Shown here: one piece after another, positions 56,416-64,000 of the stretch
Layout of the letters: the number at the start of each line of letters is the position of its first letter
Numbering within the stretch: position 1 is the first letter of the stretch
Source: Karalla daura
Taxonomy: Eukaryota; Chordata; Actinopteri; Chaetodontiformes; Leiognathidae
DNA: 64,000 nt
NCBI GenBank assembly: GCA_029224185.1
Contig: CM055201.1
Location: 4,823,316-4,887,315 of the forward strand
Reading direction: 5' to 3'
Position numbers and translations under genes: made by a program
Notes under the pieces: model-generated
Database searches by the model: none
What the model was told of the DNA's origin: nothing
The model's input: only the letters and a program-made list of their open reading frames with translations

Positions 56416-57633
56416 CACTCACCGGCCACTTTATTAGGTACACCGTGCTAGTAACGGGTTGGACCCCCTTTTGCCTTCAGAACTGCCTCAATTCTTCGTG
56501 GCATGGATTCAACAAGGTGCTGGAAGCATTCCTCAGAGAGTTTGGTCCATATTGACATGATGGCATCACACAGTTGGCGCAGATTTGTTGGCTGCACATC
56601 CATGATGCGAATCTCCCATTCCACCACATTCCAAAGATGCTCTATTGGATTGAGATCTGGTGACTGTGGAGGCCATTTGAGTACAGTGAACTCATTGTCA
56701 TGTTCAAGAAACCAGTCTGAGATGATTCCAGCTTTATGACATGGCGCCTTATCCTGCTGAAAGTAGCCATCAGAAGTTGGGTACATTGTGGTCATAAAGG
56801 GATGGACATGGTCAGCAACAATACTCAGGTAGGCTGTGGCGTTGCAACGATGCTCAATTGGTACCAAGGGGCCCAAAGAGTGCCAAGAAAATACTCCCCA
56901 CACCATTACACCACCACCACCACCAGCCTGAACCGTTGATACAAGGCAGGATGGATCCATGCTTTCATGTTGTTGACACCAAATTCTGACCCTACCATCC
57001 GAATGTCACAGCAGAAATCAAGGCTCATCAGACCAGGCAACGTTTTTCCAATCTTCTATTGTCCAATTTCGATGAGCTTGTGCAAATTGTAGCCTCAGTT
57101 TCCTGTTCTTAGCTTAAAGGAGTGGCAGTGGTCCTCTGCTGCTGTAGCCCATCTGCCCCAAAGTTCGACGTACTGTGCGTTCAGAGATGCTCTCCTGCCT
57201 ACCTTGGTTGTAACGGGTGGTTATTTGACTCACTGTTACCTTTCTATCAGCTCGAACCAGTCTGGCCATTCTCCTCTGACCTCTGGCATCAACAAGGCAT
57301 TTCCACCCACAGAACTGCCGCTCACTGGATATTTTTTCTTTTTCGGACCATTCTCTGTAAACCCTAGAGATGGTTGTGCATGAAAATCCCAGTAGATCAG
57401 CAGTTTCTGAAATACTCAGACCAGCCCTTCTGGTACCAACAACCATGCCACGTTCAAAGTCACTCAAATCACCTTTGTTCCCCATACTGATGCTCGGTTT
57501 GAACTGCAGGAGATTGTCTTGACCATGTCTACATGCCTAAATGCACTGAGTTGCCGCCATGTGATTGGCTGATTAGAAATTAAGTGTTAACGAGCAGTTG
57601 GACAGGTGTACCTAATAAAGTGGCCGGTGAGTG
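56416..57633 (-). mobile_element. Tc1-like transposon, copy 3
   Basis: 1,218 bp, TA at 56414-56415 and 57634-57635. Nearly identical to copy 2, including the lesions. Its right neighbour is unrelated to X and starts the herpes-like region. Confidence 0.95.
56448..57485 (-). pseudogene. Tc1-like transposase, copy 3 (broken)
   Basis: N-terminal part 57114-57485, C-terminal part 56448-56960; same stop after GYSSRG as copy 2. It differs in a few codons (for example FSCTTISR). Confidence 0.9.
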
Positions 57634-57635
57634 TA

Positions 57636-57945
57636 TATCTCATCTTGGGTGTGACACAGGAACAGCAAAGCAGAGAGCATGTCATCTCTGGTGTAGTCTC
57701 CATTTACAGACCTCTTACCCCCAGTGGTCACAGAACTACCGTTCGCCGAGTCAGTGATACCATTGCCTGGCCCTACCCTGGCATCACCATTGCCATTTCT
57801 TCTCTCAGTTTCCCAAGTAATACATTCTCTTGCTCTGCATGCATCTTATCAGTGAGTTTATCCATGGGTAGAGATGTGATATCTCGTGTCTCAAATACAC
57901 TCACGAGGGCACTTATTTCCACATCACCCTGGCACGAGAAGTTTC
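57636..57945 (-). pseudogene. Unrecognised broken ORF cut by Tc1-3
   Basis: The minus strand reads DVEISALVSVFETRDITSL..KLTDKMHAEQENVLLGKLR, then after a frame change near 57780 a Gly/Ser-rich stretch and DDMLSALLFLCHTQDE, ending at the transposon. The composition suggests a real protein with a helical charged segment. It lies next to the terminase relic and could belong to the same invader, but I recognise no family. Confidence 0.4.
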
Positions 57946-58055
57946 AGTAACTTAATGTTAGCATGCTTAGCAGAGCAGCGTAGACTCGGCTAACTTGATC
58001 CAAATGACAAATCTCCATTCCCTCCACAGCCATGATGTAAAGAAAGGAAGAGAAG

Positions 58056-58096
58056 AAGAAAAAGAACAAGAACAAGAACAAGAACAAGAACAAGAA
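58056..58096 (+). repeat. (AAGAAC)n microsatellite
   Basis: About six copies of AAGAAC with flanking purine-rich sequence, encoding Glu/Gln repeats in one frame. Confidence 0.9.
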
Positions 58097-58132
58097 GGGG
58101 AGGATTTCAAGATGGAGCAAAAAAAAAGAGAG

Positions 58133-58614
58133 AAGACAACTGTCGCCATGTTCTGTCCCACTTGCCAAGCTGCTCGAGATCAAGTGGAAACATTGATGAC
58201 AACTCCACAGGAGTACCTCCTATGACAGTATGAGTTTATGATAGTGTTTGCTACATTCCAGCGCAACATTCTCTTCTACTCTAAAATGGGTTGCGGTCAC
58301 CTCAGCTCTCTGTAGCTGTTACAGGATAGATAGTGAAACTTCCGGACTCTTGTTCAAAGTGCTCGTGCGGTGTCTGGCCTCAGGCCCTAGATCTGATATC
58401 GTGCTTCGTGCCTGACACGGAGACCACATTGTTGATTCAGGACAAAGCTTGCAGAAGTGCTTACATTCGGACCCTGCTCAACCTGAGCACACCTCAGAGT
58501 AAAGCTTTGCCTTGTCTCAAGAACCACATACCCTTAGATTATGGATACCTGTTTAGCAACCTTCTAGTGACGGGCTTAGATTCAGAGTTTGAGGACGTAA
58601 CGACTCACCACTAG
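58133..58614 (+). pseudogene. Unrecognised broken ORF convergent with the terminase relic
   Basis: Plus-strand frames read VAMFCPTCQAARDQVETLM, then (after a stop) FMIVFATFQRNILFYSKMG, then (after another lesion) WPQALDLISCFVPDTETTLL to a TAG at 58612. The pieces are in one order and look like one decayed protein with a CxxC near its start. Its end abuts the 3' end of the terminase relic on the other strand. Confidence 0.45.
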
Positions 58615-58615
58615 A

Positions 58616-60231
58616 TTACCACCTGCCAACTCCACAGCACAGCACACCCCAGCACAGGACCTGGAGCCTCCTCCAAACGTAGGGTCCAAGCATAGGTAGG
58701 CTCGGACCAAGGACGCCCGGCTCACGTATTCCAGGGTGGCACAGTTGCTCGACCTTGTTGATGACAGAGGGTTCGAAGGGAGCGCTGCTGTCGGTCTTGG
58801 TGTCGGCGGGCGCAGTGCTGCTAGTCCCAGTGACTTCGCTCTCAAATCCCTTAAGCACGACCATGTTCATGAGACCCTCAGATGGCTATCTACCAAAATG
58901 TGTTGAGGACAGTACACTCCACGGCAGAAGCACATCTGGCCTGGCTCGCCTGGCTCCCTCTCGTTGTATCTGCATCTCCGTCATCACCACGGATAACTAC
59001 GACTTTGTTCAGCCATGGACTGTTGTTGACATGGCTGGTGATGTGCACTTGCTTTCGCCCTCTGAACGAAATATTTGGCAGTACAGCCAGTAGCACCTTA
59101 GAATTAACAAAGCCCACTTCATCCACTAGTATGAGATCAGCACTCTGCCCTCTGCTGACCTGGTGAGAGAGAATATACAGGAATAAGAGTATGAGAAGGA
59201 GCTGGCCAACATTGAACTATTGTCATAATGTATAATCACAACATTCATTTCTCATAAATTCCAAACAAGATGAGCCAAGAGTGTCAGATTCCAGAAAAGA
59301 GGATTGATTGAAGAAAGGAAGGAAGAAGGTGAAGGAGAAGGAGAAGGAGAAGGGGAAGGAGAAGGAGAAAAGTAGGAACAAGCACAAGACTGAGCGGCCA
59401 AGTCAGAGGTCCGTCACAGAGGTCACAGTACGCCCCCTCTCGTACTGTGCACCGCCGTAGTGTGTTTGGTGGCGCATCTGTATGTTCACAGCTTGTAGGT
59501 TGCCCTCAGGGTGAAGGTGCTTGTCTTGCTCTGCCCTTCACCATCACCACCTCCACCACGGGCCGGGACCAAGTGCCGGGAGCACAGCATGATCATCTCG
59601 TGAGCGACGTCATTACCGCCCTTGATGTCTTCCTCTGGGAAGAACATTTTGTGTATACCAAAAACAGATGTGACCGTCTTTTAAAGTAGTCTTCACTTTT
59701 TGCTTGTGTATCTGGGACAATATGTACCGCAGCACTTTGCAGGCAAAGCGACCCTGTACATCGCCCATATTACATCTCAGGTCAGGATACTTCTTCTCAG
59801 GGATCCACACGTCAAACGCAAAGTGACAGGCCAGTTTCATGGCCCCGGCAAACACCAGCTAGTTGATGCAGAATGAGACTCTGCAGCTGACAACTCCTGT
59901 GCACGCCATGTGGCTTGCGTGCAGGGCAGTCACGCAGGCGTCGATCGCTATGTTGAACCGTCCGCTAAACTGCATGATCTCGGACTCTGTAATCATCGTA
60001 ATCATCGGACTGGATCAGATTCTGCCTATACAGGCACTTTGTGGTGATGCGGCCCATGTCGAGTTTCTCCACAGTGACCTGTATCTGGTTGGTGCTACGG
60101 GTGCGAGTCACACGCTCCAGGAACTCAGACTCCATGATCAAGCACCAATCGGCCCATACTTTGCTCACAAATCCCATCATGTTTGTGTTCCCAACAAAGC
60201 TGCAGTTGTGCACGGTCTGATACGTGTCCAC
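58616..60231 (-). pseudogene. Herpesvirus-type terminase large subunit (DNA-packaging ATPase/nuclease), decayed
   Basis: Terminase pumps viral DNA into capsids and cuts it. On the minus strand, in order: an N-terminal block (60231-59965; MESEFLERVTRTRSTNQIQ), a second block (59855-59613; DVWIPEKKYPDLRC), a disturbed stretch where the Walker A loop is expected (about 59600-59440), a Walker B strand LILVDEVGFVNSKVLLAVLP with following QVHITSHVNN (about 59135-59040), a CxC..P..I..D motif in another frame (about 58950-58870), and the nuclease start AYLCLDPTFGG with AGVCCAVEL (about 58705-58640). Herpesvirus terminases share this series (VDEANF, CxCY..P.FI..D, VDPAF). Stops and frame changes separate the blocks, and the rest of the nuclease is missing. 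A fish alloherpesvirus-type origin is likely but inferred. Confidence 0.65.
59325..59374 (+). repeat. (GAAGGA)n microsatellite
   Basis: Purine-only run of GAAGGA/GGAGAA units inside the terminase relic. Confidence 0.9.
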
Positions 60232-60299
60232 CTTACCGCTGCTCGTGTGAGGCTAGAGGAGAGAAAGCTGCTCTGTTCTTTCTGCTGATTTTCTCTTGG

Positions 60300-61021
60300 T
60301 CAGATACCTCAGACACTTTGGCGGTCCTCTGGTGAGGCTGCAGAACTGCTGCTCTCCTGACATCTCTCTCTCCCACTCTTTGTCTGCCTCCATCTGTCTC
60401 TCGGTCTCTCTCACTCCTGGGGCCACTGCTCAAAAAGGATGTCATGTGCATATCACATTTTTACATTTGGGATTGGTCATACCGTGTTTATGTCTGTATA
60501 TCATGGAGGAACAAGTAAAGAACCTCTTGTACACATTTCTTTTCTTTCCACACATCTTTATTAATGTTTTTGTAACATATCAAAATGATAGTGTCTTATT
60601 ATGACAAAAAAAGCTATTGCCAAGACCAAGGCTCTCCTATTTTAAGGCAACTTGACGCCTTCCACCACAGCTGTGCTTGTCTCTCTGTGAGGTAACATGT
60701 TGTATTATGTAGGGACCTCACTGCTATTGGGAGCTGACAATTTCTAGTTAAAGTCTATTAACCATGGGGCAGGATGTTCACTCTAGGAAAAATCTCATAA
60801 AATCTACTACTGATCCACAAGATCAATGAACAAATGCAACCTGGGGAGCAATATAGTTAACGAATTGCATATATTTAAAACATAGGGATACTTATCATCT
60901 TTAGATATTATAACTCTGGTCACACACTATAACCATTAACATCAAAATCACTGCTATTGTTGTCTTTACAATAAACTTTGTCTTGAAAAAAATAAAAACA
61001 AACAACTGTATGGTTTAACCA
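60300..61021. other. No gene recognised between terminase relic and Mcl-1-like gene
   Basis: AT-rich. A CT-rich patch lies at 60358-60420. The right part holds the likely end of the Mcl-1-like transcript. Confidence 0.4.
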
Positions 61022-61246
61022 TTTATTATGCAGTGCGAACAGAGGGAAAGACACCAGGATTATCTAGTTAAGTTCAACCTGAATGTGCCGAGTTAGTCTA
61101 GTTGAAACAAAAACAAACGAGAACAACACCTGTGTTGCTGAACCATTTGTCATGCAGTGCAGAGGGAAAGGTAATATAATTACCTAGCACGCATCTTACA
61201 AATGTACAAACATGAACAGAACAGTTATCAGAACTACTGATATAAT
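61022..61246 (-). terminator. 3' UTR with polyadenylation signal of the Mcl-1-like gene
   Basis: The minus strand carries AATAAA at 61022-61027 (TTTATT on the plus strand), 220 bp after the stop codon. The UTR contains a diverged duplication: the segment around 61000-61060 resembles 61112-61170 (AACCATTTATTATGCAGTG vs AACCATTTGTCATGCAGTG). Confidence 0.55.
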
Positions 61247-62048
61247 TCACGCAGAAAAGCGTTTGAATGTGTCCAAAAGGATCAATGCCCCGAGACCAGC
61301 GAACCCAGCAAAGAAAACGAGTGTGTCCCTCCAGGCATGCTGCGCCTCCGCAAAGAACTCCACAAAGCCAACCTGGAACGAGCGAAGCAAACGCACATTT
61401 AAATTTGTGAAGCGGTAACATTGGAATAACTCAGCCGTGACTACTGACCCAGGAGTTGTTCTCGCGCAGCCAGTCCTTATGGGCTGTCAGCAGGTACGTG
61501 GAGATCTCCTCTGCCACAGACTCCACAAGATCGAGCCTCCCCTGCTGCCCCTCGTTCAAGTGGCGACACACTGCAACTGTGAAGGCCACCAAGCTGACGA
61601 TGCGGCCCCAGTTGGTGATTCCGTCTGCAAAGATTTCACCAGCTACCCTCCTCAAGGAGATCATCTCGTCTCCTTGGTCATCCACTGGAAGTATCTCAAT
61701 CATACCTTTAGAGGTTACATCAGAAACCTGTCAGAATTGTGTGTGTGTGTGTTTATGTGCGTGTGCGTCATAGTTCACTCACAATCGCTACCTACCATCA
61801 TAGACATCTCCATATCTTTCCAGCAGAGGGGGCACAATTCGTTTCATTGTAGACAGAGCTTCACTTTCCTCCCAGCTAGAGTCCACAAGTCCAGTAGCCT
61901 CTCCTAAAAATTGCCTCATAAGTTGTCTGGTCTCACTGGACATAGCCTCATCCTGATTTCGGGATCTTGAGGCATGGTCGAAAAAGGCATCCTGCTCATC
62001 CTCAATCATCTCCATAGTGGCCTTTGGTGTCTTGAATATCTTCTTCAA
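61247..62048 (-). CDS. Mcl-1-like Bcl-2 family protein, three coding exons
   Basis: Exons on the minus strand: 62048-61796, 61705-61449 and 61372-61247 (TGA at 61247-61249), introns 90 and 76 bp with GT-AG ends; about 200 residues from the Met at 62013-62015. Bcl-2 proteins govern mitochondrial outer-membrane permeability in apoptosis. A BH3-like helix (ALSTMKRIVPPLLERY) is followed by the BH1 core DGITNWGRIVSLVAF, BH2 DWLRENNSW interrupted by an intron right after Trp as in cellular family members, GFVEFF, and a C-terminal membrane anchor (TLVFFAGFAGLGALILL) with a short basic end. The FVEFF and EISTYLL features fit Mcl-1 best. It lacks the long PEST-rich N-terminus of Mcl-1, and its BH3 has Pro-Pro where Asp is usual. 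The exact start is uncertain, since the exon is open upstream of the Met. Confidence 0.82.
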
Positions 62049-62099
62049 CTAAAGTGAGAATCAAAGCTTTAGTTCTGTTAGGAGGAGGACAATTGTTAG

Positions 62100-62285
62100 C
62101 AAAAGTCTACTGACCACGGAACGGGACGTGCGAGAGACCAGGCTCTATTCGCGGCATCGGCGCCTTTCAGTGGCACTTCCGGTGACCGCTGCAGATGCCT
62201 TGCGTCACTTCCGGCATATGCGTAGCTATATATAGAAGGCTAGCGTTGCTAGCTAACAACCGCACATGGCGGCCATCTTACGTCT
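62100..62285 (-). promoter_or_regulatory. Promoter of the Mcl-1-like gene
   Basis: On the minus strand: an AAGATGGCCGCC-type YY1 motif (about 62267-62279), a TATA element TATATATA (62227-62234) and two ETS motifs CCGGAAGTG (62206-62214 and 62174-62182), followed by the presumed 5' UTR and first intron before the coding exon at 62048. The TATA is nearly palindromic, so the direction is inferred from the gene. Confidence 0.55.
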
Positions 62286-62848
62286 TGCAGCTCGCTCACG
62301 CTTTAGATCGTGTTAGTATTGGGAATTGTAGTTTTAAAATACATAACTTGCTCACATTTCAACCGATTTTCAAACGGTTTAGTTTGTTATAAACATCACA
62401 TATGTGTTTATGATACTGCATAGTTCTGTAGAATGTTATGTGCTAAAAAATAGATTAATGTTCAGAAATAGGTAGACTACAATGTTTCCTATTACCATAG
62501 GCCATAAGAAATGTTTGAATGTAAATATCTATACACGTGTCAGGGCTGTACGCACCTCCAAAATATTGATACTTCATCTCCTCACTAACACATACACTTC
62601 AATTACATTTGTTTTACTTAAAATTTGATTTTACTTTAAACACCTAAATGTGATGACCACAAAAGTGTCAGATTTGTGTGAAATGAATGAAAGACTTTAT
62701 TATTTTATTTCAATGTATTTCATTGCATTTTATATAGGGAACCGTTTTTCCACCTCGAAGTGGTTTTGAGGAGTAAAGTTGTAATGTTTACCCCAGGCCA
62801 GCAGGGGGCAGTGAAGGTGGTTCAGGCGCGGGCACTGCGCTCTATTTT

Positions 62849-63577
62849 ATTGCTGCAGAGCTCGTGAGCCTAATGTGCTGTCTCCTCATTTGTCTCCTGG
62901 TTGGCACACTTACCAGCAGGTTGATAATTTACCAACAGACTGGTAAATGTGCAAAACCACCTTTAAACCAGGAATGAACCACGTTAAAATGTGTTGTACC
63001 AACAGGTTGGTAAGTGTGCAAAACCACCCTTAAACCAGGAATGAACCACATTAAAATGTGTTGTGGATGTTTGCGAACTGTTTTAACCGAGTAATGTTTG
63101 TTGGACCCGGTCAATGTATAGAAAATTTGAAATGCGATGCTGAGGCCACCCATAATAATGACCATGCACATGGTAATGGAGAGCGAGTCTGTATATTGGT
63201 TCCCCCACCATTAGTTCACAGTTTAAGCTCAAAGGGTAGATATGAATGACTTATTAAAATGTGAGTGATTCTATAGTAAATGCTTTGAATGAGTGTGATA
63301 TGCAGTATTTTGTTTAATAGTAGTAGTAATAGTAGGAAAAACTATCCTTACCATTTAGCTGAGTAGTATTGTTTTAGGATTTCACTTGGGTGAAAAGTGT
63401 TATCTGATGAAGAGATCTGTTTTAGACTTGCATTTGTACTGGTATGTTAAAAGGACATTGTGTATAATATGTAAACCATAAAGAAAAAAGGCAATTGTAT
63501 TTACTCAGTAAGATTCTTGAATAAATTGCTGCAGAGCTCGTGAGCCTGATGTGCCATCTCCTCATTTCTCTCCTGTA
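62849..63577. repeat. Dispersed direct repeat pair (~49 bp)
   Basis: TTGCTGCAGAGCTCGTGAGC and the following TGTCTCCTCATTTG-like sequence occur at 62849-62900 and again at 63527-63577, same orientation, about 680 bp apart. Confidence 0.85.
62931..63064. repeat. 67-bp tandem repeat, two copies
   Basis: 62931-62997 and 62998-63064 both read ACCAACAG..TGGTAA, then GCAAAACCACC and ACCAGGAATGAACCAC, with about five differences. Confidence 0.92.
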
Positions 63578-64000
63578 AAACAGTAGTTTACAGAAGTGCC
63601 GCAGCTGCGGTACCCGTTACATAAACATTGCACATTAACCTAAGCAATAACATGCATTATATACACGTACACATACACACATGCATTACATACATACGGT
63701 ATACACATATACACATACATTACACACATACACACACAACGGGCTGTGAAAATGAAAATCATGTCCAACTTCAGTTAAACAGAAAATAAAGACCAATTCT
63801 GCCTCTCCCTTACATGTAAAATTACTGGCTAGTAGCCGAGCCATGATGCACAACTTTGACTAAGCCGCACAACAAAGTTGTTTTTTAAGGGAAAAGTTGC
63901 GATTTCAACATGTTTAAGCATCCTGGGTTGTAACCACACTAATAACATTTTTAAGAAACCAAACTGTTTGTAAATCCATCAAAATGTCAGCGAGATAAGA

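Larger units (their letters stand above)
62286..64000. other. No gene recognised; short repeats
   Basis: AT-rich with the two repeat pairs listed separately and a CA/TA-rich patch at 63660-63745. Open frames are short and unremarkable. Confidence 0.45.

Noticed and set aside
59613..60231. Dynein or other cytoskeletal motor fragments
   Set aside because: The first impression was based on short helical stretches. The downstream VDE, CxC and DPxF motifs in the same order fit a herpes-type terminase much better.
61431..61773. Plus-strand frames over the Mcl-1-like exons
   Set aside because: They are antisense to exons with BH1/BH2 motifs and correct splice sites.

Overview
The window reads as a bony-fish (teleost) nuclear genome segment. 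It has compact spliced genes with GT-AG introns of 58-99 bp, a DIRS-like retrotransposon, a Ty3/gypsy chromovirus, a gammaretrovirus-like endogenous provirus with a tRNA-Pro primer site, Tc1-like and hAT transposon remnants, an OTU-protease-like ORF, and di- and tetranucleotide microsatellites. There is no prokaryotic gene organisation. Most of the sequence is mobile or duplicated; real host coding is sparse.

Left edge (1-3600): two minus-strand exons match carnitine O-acetyltransferase (N-terminal exon 1799-2078, internal exon 925-1103), but the exons expected between them are absent. Array (3951-28821): about four head-to-tail units of 5.9-6.5 kb. Each unit holds a decayed minus-strand DIRS element (tyrosine recombinase, deleted reverse transcriptase), a CpG-rich promoter-like block diverging from it, a plus-strand exon for a two-finger zinc-finger protein, a GC-rich VNTR in which exon-like blocks are separated by 58-59 nt intron-like spacers, and the 3' end of a hAT transposase. 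The copies differ by frameshifts, a 551-bp deletion and VNTR copy number.

Middle (28822-57635): a LINE-like tail and GATA repeat, then an OTU-like ORF interrupted by a Tc1-like element. Downstream the order is Tc1-1, segment X, Tc1-2, segment X', Tc1-3. X and X' are ~3.7 kb tandem duplicates. X carries a nested insertion: a gypsy chromovirus (32135-48101, 5-bp target duplication CTCTT), whose 3' LTR was then hit by a 10.7-kb provirus (37175-47860, 4-bp target duplication CTCT). X' preserves the empty site. The insertion disrupts the last exon of a small three-exon minus-strand gene that is intact in X' (52963-53533, 131 codons plus stop).

Right part (57636-64000): broken minus-strand blocks match the large terminase subunit of herpesviruses, most plausibly a fish (alloherpesvirus-type) relative, with unrecognised broken ORFs beside them. 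Then comes an apparently intact three-coding-exon gene for an Mcl-1-like Bcl-2 family protein (61247-62048, minus) with a TATA/ETS promoter. The last 1.7 kb has only short repeats.

Most notable points: the herpes-type terminase relic next to an Mcl-1-like gene; a segment between protease and reverse transcriptase of the provirus with two His-x-Thr/Ser motifs that may be a 2H phosphoesterase fold; the self-duplicating exon/mini-intron VNTR; and the intact small gene in X'. All calls were made by eye from the sequence; no database search was run.
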